In this document: piece after piece, positions 1 to 9,765 of the stretch
Position numbering within the stretch: position 1 is the first letter of the stretch
Layout of the letters: each line of letters starts with the position of its first letter
NCBI GenBank assembly: GCA_005884765.1
Contig: VAZV01000167.1
Coordinates: 41,992 to 105,991 of the forward strand
DNA: 64,000 bases
Origin: Alphaproteobacteria bacterium
Lineage (GTDB): Bacteria; Pseudomonadota; Alphaproteobacteria; Rhizobiales; Xanthobacteraceae
Direction of reading: 5' to 3'
Program-made: the position numbers and the translations under genes
Notes under the pieces: generated by a model
Database searches by the model: none
What the model was told of the DNA's origin: nothing
The model's input: only the letters and a program-made list of their open reading frames with translations

Positions 1-12
1 AGGGAGGATATC

Positions 13-774
13 ATGCAGATGAAGGATCAGGCCGCGATCGTCACTGGCGGCGCATCGGGGCTCGGCGCCGCGACCGCGCGCAAGCTTTCCGCGCTCGGCG
101 CCAGGGTGGCGGTGTGCGACCTCAACCTAAAGCTCGCCGAAACCGTCGCCGCCGAGATCGGCGGCGTTGCCGTCGCTTGTGACGTCAGCGATGCCGCCTC
201 GGCCGAGGCCGCCGTCGCCGAGGCTTCCAAGGCGCATGGCCCGGCGCGGGTGCTGGTCAACTGCGCCGGCATCGGGGTGGCAAAACGGGTGATCGGCCGT
301 GACGGGGCAATGCCGCTTTCTGATTTCGACAAGGTCATCAAGGTCAATCTGATCGGCTCCTTCAACATGCTGCGGCTTGCGACCGCGGAAATGTCGAAGC
401 TGGAGCCGCTCGCGAACGGCGAGCGCGGCGTCGTCATCAACACGGCGTCGGTCGCAGCTTATGACGGCCAGATCGGGCAGGCAGCTTACTCGGCTTCGAA
501 AGGCGGCATCGTCGCGATGACGCTGCCGATCGCGCGCGAATTGGCGCAGTTCGGCATTCGCGTGCTCACCATTGCACCCGGGCTGTTCCTGACCCCGCTG
601 CTCGCCAATCTGCCGCAGGAGGCGCAGGATAGCCTTGCCGCCGCGATTCCCTTCCCCCGCCGGCTCGGCCAGGCCGACGAATTCGCCTCGCTGGCGCTGC
701 ACATGATCGACAATATCTACCTGAACGGCGAAGTGGTGCGGCTCGATGCTGCGCTGCGCATGGCGCCGCGCTAG
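13..774 (+). CDS. SDR-family dehydrogenase, 3-hydroxyacyl-CoA dehydrogenase (HSD10-like)
   Basis: Probable NAD-dependent oxidation of a 3-hydroxyacyl-CoA in the cytoplasm. The 253-residue protein has the classical SDR layout: the glycine-rich nucleotide motif TGGASGLG at residues 11-18, NCAG near 83-86, and the catalytic set Ser146, Tyr159, Lys163. The short insert after Ala-Gly and the C-terminal RLDAALRM resemble type-2 3-hydroxyacyl-CoA dehydrogenases. An AGGGAGG ribosome site at 1-7 fixes the start. It lies 9 bp before a CoA thioesterase, so the two are probably co-transcribed, and the operon may begin upstream of the window. The exact acyl substrate cannot be told from sequence. Confidence 0.85.
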   Translation: MQMKDQAAIVTGGASGLGAATARKLSALGARVAVCDLNLKLAETVAAEIGGVAVACDVSDAASAEAAVAEASKAHGPARVLVNCAGIGVAKRVIGRDGAMPLSDFDKVIKVNLIGSFNMLRLATAEMSKLEPLANGERGVVINTASVAAYDGQIGQAAYSASKGGIVAMTLPIARELAQFGIRVLTIAPGLFLTPLLANLPQEAQDSLAAAIPFPRRLGQADEFASLALHMIDNIYLNGEVVRLDAALRMAPR

Positions 775-783
775 GAAAACCGC

Positions 784-1203
784 ATGTTCGTCCATCGGCG
801 CGATGTGCAGATCCAGTGGGGCGATTGCGACCCCGCCAACATCGTCTACTACCCGCGCTATTTCGCGATGTTCGACGATTCGACTTCGATCCTGTTCGAG
901 GCTGCCGGCTTCTCCAAGCAGGATATCATCAAGAAATACGGCCTGGTCGGCATTCCCATGGTCGACACGCGAGCGAAATTCTATATCGCCTCGACCCATG
1001 GCGACTGGATCACCATCGAAAGCCGGATCGAAAGTTTCAAGCGCTCGAGCTTTGAGGTCATCCACAAGGTGTTCAAGGGCGAGGCGTTGGCGATCGAGGC
1101 GTTCGAGACCCGCGTTTTGGTCGGGCGTCATCCCGACGACCCCTCGAGGCTGAAATCGGCAGCGGTGCCGGAGGAGATTGTTGCGAAGTTCATGCAAGGT
1201 TGA
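784..1203 (+). CDS. Acyl-CoA thioesterase, 4-hydroxybenzoyl-CoA thioesterase family
   Basis: Hydrolyses an acyl- or aroyl-CoA thioester. The 139-residue single hotdog domain closely follows the Pseudomonas-type 4-hydroxybenzoyl-CoA thioesterase: WGDCDPANIVYYPRY at 12-26 holds the Asp (Asp16) that corresponds to the catalytic Asp17 of that enzyme, and VGIPMVDTRAKF and the C-terminal AAVPEEI match conserved stretches. It follows an SDR enzyme by 9 bp and precedes a solute-binding protein. The family also includes other short-chain and aryl-CoA thioesterases, so the substrate is an inference from motif similarity. Confidence 0.82.
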   Translation: MFVHRRDVQIQWGDCDPANIVYYPRYFAMFDDSTSILFEAAGFSKQDIIKKYGLVGIPMVDTRAKFYIASTHGDWITIESRIESFKRSSFEVIHKVFKGEALAIEAFETRVLVGRHPDDPSRLKSAAVPEEIVAKFMQG

Positions 1204-1297
1204 CTTGCGCGCTGACGTTGGGCATCCGCATCGCCTAAGAGAAGACGGAAACAATCGGTCGAATTGGATCGAAACAAGCATCACCAGGGAGGAATGA

Positions 1298-2449
1298 ATG
1301 AGAAAGACTTTTTTGTCGGCCGTGGCGCTTGCGGGGGCCCTCGCTACGGCGGGATCGCCGGCGACGGCACAGACCAATGAGATCACCATCGGCATCACCA
1401 TCACCACGACCGGCCCGGCAGCGGCGCTCGGCATTCCCGAACGCAACGCGCTCGATTTCGTGGCAAAGGAGATCGCGGGCGTACCGCTGAAGGTGATCGT
1501 GCTCGACGATGGCGGCGATCCGACCGCAGCCACCACCAATGCGCGGCGTTTCGTCACGGAGTCCAAGGCCGACATCATCATGGGCTCGTCGACGACGCCG
1601 CCGACCAATGCGGTCTCTGACGTCGCCAACGAAGCGGGAATTCCCCACATCGCTCTCGCACCGTTCGCGATCACGCCGGAACGTGCAAAATGGTCGGTCG
1701 CAATGCCGCAGCCTGTGCCGATCATGGGCAAGGTGCTCTACGCGCATATGAAGGCGCACAACATCAAGACCGTCGGCTATATCGGGTACTCCGATTCCTA
1801 CGGCGATCTTTGGTTCAACGATTTCAAGTTCCAGGCGGTGCCGATGGGCATGACGGTGGCCGATGAAGAGCGCTTTGCGCGGCCGGATACGTCGGTTGCG
1901 GGGCAAGTGCTGAAACTGGTTGCCGCTAATCCCGATGCGATCCTGGTCGGCGCTTCCGGCACCGCGGCGGCGCTGCCGCAGACGGCCTTGCGCGAGCGCG
2001 GCTATAACGGGCTGATCTACCAGACCCACGGCGCTGCCAGCATGGACTTCATCCGCATCGCCGGGAAAGCGGCCGAGGGCGTGATCATGGCGTCGGGTCC
2101 GGTGATGGATCCCGAGGATCAGCCCGACAGCGCGCTCACCAAAAAGCCGGGCCTCGCCCTGGACAAGGCTTACGAGGCAAAATACGGCCCCAACAGCCGC
2201 AGCCAGTTCGCAGGCCACTCCTATGATGCGTTCCTGGTTCTCGAGCGCGTCGTTCCGGTCGCATTGAAGACGGCCAAACCCGGCACGCCGGAATTCCGCG
2301 AAGCGATCCGGCAGGCGCTTTTGACCGAGCGTGAGATCGCCGCGAGCCAGGGCGTCTATAACTTCACCGAAAAAGACCGCTACGGCCTCGACGACCGCTC
2401 GCGCATCATCCTCACCGTGAAGAACGGGAAATACGTGCCCGCGGAGTGA
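1298..2449 (+). CDS. ABC transporter solute-binding protein, Leu/Ile/Val type
   Basis: Periplasmic binding protein of 383 residues for a Liv-type importer. Residues 1-25 form a signal peptide with predicted cleavage after TATA. The mature part has the type-1 periplasmic fold pattern: ITIGITITTTGPAAALG at the start, the hinge region around IMGSSTTPP, and YIGYSDSYGDLWF in the second lobe. A GGGAGG site lies about 8 bases before the ATG. The genes for its likely partner permease and ATPase (2714-6209) lie on the opposite strand, convergent to it. The ligand is not evident; neighbours suggest an organic or aromatic acid as readily as an amino acid. Confidence 0.85.
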   Translation: MRKTFLSAVALAGALATAGSPATAQTNEITIGITITTTGPAAALGIPERNALDFVAKEIAGVPLKVIVLDDGGDPTAATTNARRFVTESKADIIMGSSTTPPTNAVSDVANEAGIPHIALAPFAITPERAKWSVAMPQPVPIMGKVLYAHMKAHNIKTVGYIGYSDSYGDLWFNDFKFQAVPMGMTVADEERFARPDTSVAGQVLKLVAANPDAILVGASGTAAALPQTALRERGYNGLIYQTHGAASMDFIRIAGKAAEGVIMASGPVMDPEDQPDSALTKKPGLALDKAYEAKYGPNSRSQFAGHSYDAFLVLERVVPVALKTAKPGTPEFREAIRQALLTEREIAASQGVYNFTEKDRYGLDDRSRIILTVKNGKYVPAE

Positions 2450-2504
2450 CGTCGCCGCTTACCCTCCCTGGAGGGGGAGCGTAAGTAGAGCGCGTCCGTC
2501 AAAT

Positions 2505-2600
2505 TTGAGCAAGTAGCCCGCATGAGCGCAGCGACATGCGAGAGCTCATGGAGATGTCATCCCCGCATGTCGCTGCGCTCATGCGGGCTACGCTTGCTCC
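2505..2600. repeat. Long intergenic inverted repeat
   Basis: Arms at 2515-2540 and 2564-2589 are perfect 26-base reverse complements (AGCCCGCATGAGCGCAGCGA at the left edge), with a loop of 23 bases. Pairing continues imperfectly outward through GAGCAAG/CTTGCTC. It sits between two convergent genes and could act as a bidirectional transcription stop or processed RNA hairpin, though no T-tract follows. Confidence 0.8.
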
Positions 2601-2604
2601 CATC

Positions 2605-2688
2605 CGTCATGGCCGGGCTTGTCCACCACGCCTTCGTTGCTTTGAGAAAAGTAAGACGTGGATGCCCGCGACAAGCGCGGGCATGACG
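2605..2688. repeat. Palindromic intergenic repeat, CGTCATG...CATGACG family
   Basis: Begins CGTCATGGCCGGGCTTGTC and ends with the near reverse complement GACAAGCGCGGGCATGACG, with AAGACGTGGATG inside. A second member of the same family is at 32411-32499. It resembles palindromic repeats scattered in Bradyrhizobium genomes. It may help end the 1298-2449 transcript. Confidence 0.75.
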
Positions 2689-2713
2689 CCGAGAGTTGTT
2701 CGTAACGCCAGGT

Positions 2714-3441
<728 letters not shown>

Positions 3442-3445
<4 letters not shown>

Positions 3446-5163
3446 GCGGCTGCCCCAAGATAGGCCTTGATCACCTCTGGATCGGTCTTGATCGCAGCCG
3501 GCGTGCCTTCGGCGATCTTGGTGCCGAAATCCAGCACCACGACGCGGTCGGCGAGATCCATCACAAAGCCCATGTCGTGCTCTACCAGGAGCACCGACAT
3601 GCCGCCGTCGCGCAACTGCCGGAGCAAGGCCGCGAGCCTCTGCTTCTCCATGTGGCGCAGGCCCGCGGCCGGCTCGTCGAGCAAGAGCAGCATCGGATCG
3701 ACGCACAGCGCGCGCGCAATCTCGACGATGCGCTGCTGTCCGAGCGAGAGCGAGCCGGCCGGCTGGTCGATTTGGTCGGAGAGCCCGACGCGCTCGATCT
3801 GGCGCATGCTGGCGAGCGCGCCGGCGTTGCCGCGCAAATGCGCGCCGATCGCGACATTCTCCAGCACGCTCATGTCGGGCACCAGCTTGACATGCTGGAA
3901 GGTCCTGGAGATGCCGAGCTTCACCACCTCTTGCGGCGGCGCGTTGGCGAGTTTCTTGCCGAGCACCGAGATGGCGCCACCGCTCGCCGTCAGCACGCCG
4001 GTGATCAGATTGAAGGTCGTGCTCTTGCCGGCGCCGTTCGGGCCGATCAGCGCGACGATCTCGCGCACCCCGACGTCGAACGAAACGTCGTTGACGGCGA
4101 TCACCCCGCCGAATTGCTTGCGCGCATGCTCGATCTGCAACAGCACATTTGGCAGGCCCGCCGTTCGCGCACGTGCGGGCAAAGCAAGCGATGTGTCCGG
4201 CCGCTTGCGATCCGGCTGCCGCGGCAGCCACGACATCAGCCAGGGCCAGACGCCCGCCGGCGCCAGTTGCAACAGGCCGACCAAGAGGATGCCGAACACG
4301 ATGGTCTCGAGCTGGCCTTCGCCATGCAACAGATACGGCAGATAGCTTTGCAGGACTTCCTTCAGGATGACGACGATTGCAGCGCCCAGCACGCCGCCCC
4401 AGACATAGCCGGCGCCGCCGACCACGGCGACGAAGAGATACTCGATGCCGGCCTGCGCGCCGAACGGGGTGGGATTGGCGGCGCGCTGGAAATGCGCATA
4501 GAGCCAGCCCGAGAGGCCGGCCAGCACCGCGGCATAGATGAAGACGATGAGCTTGGCGCGTGGCGTCTGCACGCCAAAGGCTTCGGCGGCGATGTGGCCG
4601 CGCCGCAGCGCGCGGATGGCGCGGCCGGTGCGGGAATCCAGAAGGTTCATGGTCAGGAGCGCGCAAGCGAGCACGGAAAACCAGATCGCGTAATAGATCG
4701 TGCCGGGGTCGATCATCTTGAGCGAGCCGATCGCCAAGGGCGGAATGCCCGAAATCCCGTCGTTGCGGCCGAGGAACTCGAGCTTGCCGAACAGATAGAA
4801 CAGGCCAAGCCCCCAGGCGATGGTGCCGAGCGGCAGGTAGTGACCGGACAGCCGCACGGTGACGAGGCCGAGCAGCACTGCCGCGATGCCGCTGACCATC
4901 AGAGAGGCTGGCAGCGTCAGCCATGGCGAGATGCCATAGACCGTGGTCAGCACCGCGGTGGTATAGGCGCCGAAGCCGCAAAACGCCGCCTGGCCGAACG
5001 ACGTGAGGCCGCCCACGCCGGTCAACAGCACAAGCCCCATCGCCACCAGCGCCGACAGGCCGATATTGTCGAGAAGCACGATCCAGAACGGCGGCATGTG
5101 AGGCAGATGCGGGATCGCCGCCATGACCAGCGCGAAGATGACGACGGGAAGCCGCGCGGCCAT
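3442..5163 (-). CDS. Fused ABC permease-ATPase, LivM-LivG
   Basis: A single 573-residue chain joins a LivM permease to a LivG ATPase. Residues 1 to about 315 are hydrophobic with the LivM motif LTSFGQAAFCGFGAYTTA near 53-70 and several membrane spans. After a basic, proline-containing linker, residues from about 340 form an ABC domain with Walker A GPNGAGKST at 374-382, the signature variant LSLGQ and Walker B LLLLDE. The ATG at 5163 has a purine-rich site upstream and lies 5 bases past the livH stop. Such fusions occur in Rhizobiales; the frame is continuous, so this is not an assembly join of two genes with separate starts. Confidence 0.88.
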
Positions 5164-5168
5164 CGCGG

Positions 5169-6209
5169 TCAATCCTTCTCCTCCTCGACGGCCGGAGCGG
5201 CCAGCGAGCGCAGCAGAAGCACGGGAATGAGCAGCGTGAAGACGATGACTTCCTTGAAATTGCTGGCGTAGAACGAGGAAAAGGCTTCGACGGTGCCGAC
5301 CAGGAGCGCTGCGACCGCTGTCAGCGGATAGCTCATGAGGCCGCCGATGATCGCAGCAATAAAACCTTTCAGGCCGATCAGGAATCCGGTGTCGTAGTAC
5401 AGCGTCGTGATCGGTACGATCAGGATGCCGGAGATGGCGCCGATCAGGGACGCCAGCAGGAACGCGATTTGTCCCGACAGCGAGGTTCGGATGCCGGCAA
5501 GCCGCGCGCCGAGCCGATTGACCGCGGTCGCGCGCAGCGCCTTGCCGTAAAGGGTAAACCCGAAGAGCAGCCACAGGCCGATGATGAAGGCGACGGTGAT
5601 GGCGTAGACACTGAGGCTCTGCCCGGTAAATCGCAGCGATCCGGCGCTGAAGGCTGCATCCATGATCGGCGGGCCGCGCTGGCCTTCGGCACCGAAGAAC
5701 AATAGGCCGAGGCCCTGCATCGCGAGATGGCAGCCGACGGAGGCAATCAAGAGCACCAGCACCGACGTATGCGCGAGCGGCTGAAACGCGATGCGATAGA
5801 GGAACACTCCGACCGCCGCGACGATGGCAAGCGACAGCGCGATGTTGACGGCGACGCCGGCGCGGTGGGCTGCCGACCACATCGCCAGCGCCAGCACGAT
5901 TGCCGGCAGCACGACATTGACCGCGACGGCGCGGGCAACGAGCCGAAAGCCGAGCGACCTACGCGCCGCCATCAGGTCGAGGAAGAACGCGACTGCGCCC
6001 ATCGCCACCGCAAGCCGCGCGGTGCCCGGCATCTGGCCCGCCGACAGCGAGGCGTAGGTGAGCGCGCCGTAGGTCACGAATTCGCCCTGCGGAATCAGGA
6101 TCACGCGGGTCACCGCGAACACCAGCACCAGCGCAAGGCCGAGCAGCGCATAGATCGCACCATTGGTGATGCCGTCCTGGATCAGGAACAGCATGATCGT
6201 CGTATTCAA
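5169..6209 (-). CDS. livH: Branched-chain-type ABC transporter permease, LivH
   Basis: Inner-membrane permease of 346 residues that pairs with the LivM half of the next gene. It begins with IQDGITNGAIYALLGLALVLVF, the usual LivH opening, and has the PQGEFVTYGALTYA segment and the C-terminal GGLMSYPLTAVAALLVG. It is longer than the usual 290 or so residues because of an additional hydrophobic stretch around residues 60-120. It is the first gene of the minus-strand operon and is divergent from a MarR regulator gene, which may control it. Confidence 0.88.
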   Translation of the reverse strand: MNTTIMLFLIQDGITNGAIYALLGLALVLVFAVTRVILIPQGEFVTYGALTYASLSAGQMPGTARLAVAMGAVAFFLDLMAARRSLGFRLVARAVAVNVVLPAIVLALAMWSAAHRAGVAVNIALSLAIVAAVGVFLYRIAFQPLAHTSVLVLLIASVGCHLAMQGLGLLFFGAEGQRGPPIMDAAFSAGSLRFTGQSLSVYAITVAFIIGLWLLFGFTLYGKALRATAVNRLGARLAGIRTSLSGQIAFLLASLIGAISGILIVPITTLYYDTGFLIGLKGFIAAIIGGLMSYPLTAVAALLVGTVEAFSSFYASNFKEVIVFTLLIPVLLLRSLAAPAVEEEKD

Positions 6210-6414
6210 GACCTAAGCGCTCCCCTCACTCGGACGGATGGCGCGCTTTTAAAAAGCCGCCTTTCCGCCCGACAACGGCAGTTGAAATAGGCTTTCGGTA
6301 TTTGATATAGTGGATAACAATTATTAAGTATAATCTCAAGAGGCCTGGCCCCCCGCGTCTGGCCGCCCATTTCCAACCCGCCGGGCAACCTACCGGAATC
6401 GTGAGCGTCGCGCG
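6210..6414. promoter_or_regulatory. Divergent promoter region between livH and marR-type gene
   Basis: Non-coding spacer of 205 bases between two divergent genes. At about 6300-6340 it carries a strongly AT-rich tract (from TTGATATAG to AATCTCAA) in otherwise GC-rich DNA, with TTGA/TCAA ends and partial dyad symmetry. MarR proteins commonly bind AT-rich palindromes in such spacers, so this is a candidate operator. No transcript start can be assigned with confidence. Confidence 0.45.
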
Positions 6415-6936
6415 ATGACTGTTTCCAAAGCCGCTGTGGTCGATGCCGCCAAGGCGTCCCGAACAGTGCGCAAAGAGCCGGCCGAAGAGGCGACAGAGAC
6501 GAGTCCGCTGCATCTCGGCGAATTATCCGAGCTGTTGGGCTATTCGCTCAAGCGCGCGCAACTCAAGGTGTTCGAGGATTTTCTACACTGCGTCGCGCCG
6601 CTGCAATTGACGCCCGCGCAGTTTTCGGTGCTGCTGCTGCTCGAGAAGAATCCGGGGCGCAATCAGACCGAAATCGCCAACACGCTCGGCATCCTCCGGC
6701 CGAACTTCGTGGCGATGCTCGACGGCCTGGAAAGCCGCGATCTCTGCGCCCGCGCACGTTCGGCCAACGATCGCCGCTCCCACATCTTGATGCTGACCGA
6801 CAAGGGCAGGGCGGTGCTGGCGCGGGCAAAGAAGCTCGTTGCCAGTAAGCATGAAGCCCGTCTCAACGAGCTGTTGGGTCCCGCCAACCGCGCCGCGCTA
6901 TTGTCAATGCTGACGAAGATCGCGCGCGAGTTTTGA
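6415..6936 (+). CDS. MarR-family transcriptional regulator
   Basis: DNA-binding regulator of 173 residues. After a variable N-terminus of about 35 residues, it has the MarR winged-helix layout: LTPAQFSVLLLLEKNPGRNQ, the recognition helix region LGILRPNFVAMLDGLESR, and the wing with SANDRRSHILMLTDKGR. It is transcribed away from the Liv operon and close to an aroyl-CoA-type thioesterase. MarR proteins of aromatic-acid pathways often bind a CoA thioester or aromatic ligand; that it does so here is inference. Confidence 0.85.
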   Translation: MTVSKAAVVDAAKASRTVRKEPAEEATETSPLHLGELSELLGYSLKRAQLKVFEDFLHCVAPLQLTPAQFSVLLLLEKNPGRNQTEIANTLGILRPNFVAMLDGLESRDLCARARSANDRRSHILMLTDKGRAVLARAKKLVASKHEARLNELLGPANRAALLSMLTKIAREF

Positions 6937-6948
6937 GCGTCTGCTGGT

Positions 6949-8229
6949 CTATTCCACCAGGATCACTCTGACGTCGTTCACATTGGTCAGCGTCGGACCG
7001 GTCTGCAACAAGTCGCCGGTCGCGGCGAAAAACGCTGACGCGTCGTTGTTGTCAAGAAAGGCGCGCGCCTCGAGGCCGAGCGATTTCATTTTCGCAAACG
7101 TAGTCTGGTCGATGATCGCGCCGGCCGGGTCGGAGGCCGAGCCGGCCCCGCCGTCGGCGCCATCGGTGTCGCCGGCCAGTGCCGAAATGCCCGACATGCC
7201 CTGGAGCAGCCCGGTCAGCGCCAGCGCGTATTCCTGGTTGGGGCCGCCGCGCCCGGTGCCGCGCACGGTAACCGTGAGTTCGCCGCCCGACAGGATCGCG
7301 ACGCGCTGGCCCTCGCTCCGCGCTTTAAGCGCCAGGCGGGCGTGATCGGCGGCGACGTCGCGGGCTTCGCCTTCGAGATCGGCGCCAAGGTCGATAACCG
7401 CGTAGCCGGCGTCCTTGGCGAGCTTGACGGCGGCGTCGAGCGAAGCCTTTGGGCGCGCGATCAGTTCGAAATGCGCGCGGGCAAAGGCGGGATCTCTCTC
7501 CTTGCAGCTTTCGTTCCTGGGGTCATCCAGCGCGCGGCGGATCGCATCATCGACCTCAAGACCGTATTTGGCGACGATCGCGCGCGCGTCGGCGAGCGTG
7601 GTCGGGTCCGGCACCGTCGGTCCGGAGGCGATTGCCGACGGCTCGTCATGCGGAACGTCCGATATGGCCAGCGTCACGATCTCGGCGCGTTGGGCGGCGC
7701 GCGCGAGCCGCCCGCCCTTGATCCGCGACAAGTGCTTGCGAACGGTGTTGACCTCGGCGATCGGCGCGCCGGAGCGGAGCAGCGCCCGCGTCACCTGCAG
7801 TTTCTGCACAAAGGACACGCCCTCGGCCGGCGCGATCCAGTTGGCCGAGCCGCCGCCCGACAACAGCACCAGCACCAGATCGTCGGCCTGCGCCTGCCCC
7901 GCGAGATTCAGGGTCTCTTCGGCGCCCCTCAGCCCGGCTTCGTCCGGCATCGGATGGCCGGCTTCGACCACCTTGATCCGCCGTGTCGGCACGCCATGGC
8001 CGTGACGCGTGGTGGCGATACCGGTCAGGCACGACGGCTCGAGTTCGAGCGCGTCGAGATAATGGCGCTCGGCCGCGGCCGCCATGGCAGCGGCGCCCTT
8101 GCCGGCGGCAAGACAGATGATCTTGCCCTTTGGCACCGGCCGCAGATGGGCCCCCAGAATCACGTCGGGATGCGCGGCGGCGACGGCGGCATCGAAGATC
8201 TCGCGCAGGAAGGGGCGTCGGTCGGTCAT
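6949..8229 (-). CDS. Glycerate 2-kinase (MOFRL family)
   Basis: Likely phosphorylates D-glycerate to 2-phosphoglycerate with ATP; members are often mislabelled as hydroxypyruvate reductase (TtuD). The 426-residue chain has the N-terminal kinase domain with AAGKGAAAM and LVLLSGGGSAN, and the C-terminal MOFRL part with LSGGELTVTVRGTGRGGPNQEYAL and DTDGADGGAG. It converges on the marR-type gene, 12 bases from its end, and stands alone as a transcription unit. It would link glyoxylate or tartronate metabolism to glycolysis. Confidence 0.87.
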   Translation of the reverse strand: MTDRRPFLREIFDAAVAAAHPDVILGAHLRPVPKGKIICLAAGKGAAAMAAAAERHYLDALELEPSCLTGIATTRHGHGVPTRRIKVVEAGHPMPDEAGLRGAEETLNLAGQAQADDLVLVLLSGGGSANWIAPAEGVSFVQKLQVTRALLRSGAPIAEVNTVRKHLSRIKGGRLARAAQRAEIVTLAISDVPHDEPSAIASGPTVPDPTTLADARAIVAKYGLEVDDAIRRALDDPRNESCKERDPAFARAHFELIARPKASLDAAVKLAKDAGYAVIDLGADLEGEARDVAADHARLALKARSEGQRVAILSGGELTVTVRGTGRGGPNQEYALALTGLLQGMSGISALAGDTDGADGGAGSASDPAGAIIDQTTFAKMKSLGLEARAFLDNNDASAFFAATGDLLQTGPTLTNVNDVRVILVE

Positions 8230-8287
8230 GGTCTCACAGCGGCCTGGGATGGAAGCATCGGATGCCGGTTATCCATCCTATTGCCGC

Positions 8288-8324
8288 AAAAGAAAACCCC
8301 CGCAAAGCGCAAGCCTTGCGAGGG
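8288..8324 (-). terminator. Rho-independent terminator of the 8360-9589 gene
   Basis: On the minus strand CCTCGCAA pairs with TTGCGGGG (one G-U pair) around a 10-base loop, followed by GTTTTCTTTT at 8288-8296. It lies about 35 bases past the stop of the binding-protein gene. Confidence 0.75.
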
Positions 8325-8359
8325 TATATGGCCTCGTATCAGCCGATAGGCGGGTGCGA

Positions 8360-9589
8360 TCAGCCGCCCACGTCGCCGGAGATGACGTCGCCGAACAATT
8401 CCCACCTCTCGCCCTTGAACCGCTGCAGCTGCAACTGGCTGATCGGGGCGAAGTCGGTGGGCGAGGTATTGATGGTGACGCCGGGCAGCAGGACTTCGGT
8501 GCGGAAGTCTTTGAGGTTGGCCGCCTGCTTCATGACGTTTGCGCGGGTGAGGTCGTCGCCGCACTGCTTGAGGACCTGGACCATTGTTTGGGCGACGCCG
8601 TAGCCGACGATGACCGAGTTGTCGAGCTTGTTGCCCTCTGGAAAATCCTTGGCCAGGAAATCCAGGAACTCCTTCATGCCCGGGTCATTGTCCCACTGCG
8701 GATCGGTGACGTCCTTCAGATAGGCGGCGGAAATGATGCCTTGCGAATTCTCGTAGCCGGCCGGCTTGATGACGCTGCCGACGGAGGCCGCAACGTTGTT
8801 GAGAATATGCAGCGGCTTCCATTCGACCTCGGCGATCTTCTTGATCGCCTGCGCCGCGAATTTCGGCGTCGTGATGTCGACGAACACGTCGGCGCCGGTC
8901 GATTTCAGCTTGACGATGTGGTTGTCGATCGAGGGTTCGGTGGTCTCATAGCTCTCTTCAGCTGTGATCATCGAAGCAGCCTTGGCGCTCAAGCCCTCCT
9001 TCAGACCCTTGAGATAGTCCTTACCGTAATCGTCGTTCTGATAGAGCACGGCGATCTTGGCGTCAGGCTTCTCCTTGAGAAGGTATTTGGCATAGATCCG
9101 GGACTCGCTCTGGTAGTTCGGCTGCCAGCCCATGGTCCAGGGGAAGTCCTTGGGGTCGTTCCACTTGGTGGCGCCGGTCGCGACGAACAGTTGCGGCACC
9201 TTCTTCGCGTTCATGTATTTGTGGATTGCCGAATTCGGCGGCGTGCCGAGCGAATTGAAGATGAACAGCACTTCGTCGCTTTCGACCAGCTTGCGCGCCT
9301 GCTCGACGGTCTTCGGCGGGCTGTAGCCGTCGTCATAGCTGATGAAATTGATCTTGCGGCCGTTGATGCCACCGGCATCGTTGATCTTCTTGAAGTAGGC
9401 GGCTTCGGTCTTGCCGATCACGCCGTAGGCGGACGCCGGGCCGCTATAGGGCATGATGTTGCCGATCTTGATTTCGGTATCGGTGGCGCCGGTGTCGTAT
9501 TTTTTTTGCGCGAGTGCGCTGCCGCCCGAGGCCGCGAACACGACGAACGCAGCCGAGGCAATGGCCAGTCTGCGGGTGGTAACGGGCAT
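8360..9589 (-). CDS. ABC transporter solute-binding protein, Leu/Ile/Val type (copy 1)
   Basis: Periplasmic binding protein of 409 residues. A signal peptide of about 28 residues ends in GGSALAQ, then KKYDTGATDTEIKIGNIMPY opens the mature type-1 fold, with ATGATKWNDPKDFPWTMGW and YQNDDYGKDYLKG later. GAGGGAGA about 7 bases before the ATG fixes the start. It is a close paralogue of the 9766-10986 gene directly upstream, with most residues identical over the full length. Each gene has its own ribosome site and its own terminator, so their expression can differ. The ligand is unknown. Confidence 0.9.
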   Translation of the reverse strand: MPVTTRRLAIASAAFVVFAASGGSALAQKKYDTGATDTEIKIGNIMPYSGPASAYGVIGKTEAAYFKKINDAGGINGRKINFISYDDGYSPPKTVEQARKLVESDEVLFIFNSLGTPPNSAIHKYMNAKKVPQLFVATGATKWNDPKDFPWTMGWQPNYQSESRIYAKYLLKEKPDAKIAVLYQNDDYGKDYLKGLKEGLSAKAASMITAEESYETTEPSIDNHIVKLKSTGADVFVDITTPKFAAQAIKKIAEVEWKPLHILNNVAASVGSVIKPAGYENSQGIISAAYLKDVTDPQWDNDPGMKEFLDFLAKDFPEGNKLDNSVIVGYGVAQTMVQVLKQCGDDLTRANVMKQAANLKDFRTEVLLPGVTINTSPTDFAPISQLQLQRFKGERWELFGDVISGDVGG

Positions 9590-9711
9590 TACGTCTCTCC
9601 CTCTTTTGAGAATTCAACTTTTCGACAATTCAAGTGTGTCGTGGCCTTCTTGACCGAAAGCTCTTGTGACCTTGGTCCAGTGGTTACCATTTTACCCGCG
9701 GCGCCTCAATC

Positions 9712-9741
9712 AAAAGCCCCTGCGGCAAAGGCGCAGGGGCT
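9712..9741 (-). terminator. Rho-independent terminator of the 9766-10986 gene
   Basis: A perfect 10-base-pair stem, AGCCCCTGCG with CGCAGGGGCT on the minus strand, with a 7-base loop and followed by TTTTGATT. It lies about 25 bases past the stop codon. Confidence 0.85.
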
Positions 9742-9765
9742 GCTTCTTTAGTAGTTAGTCGGGGT

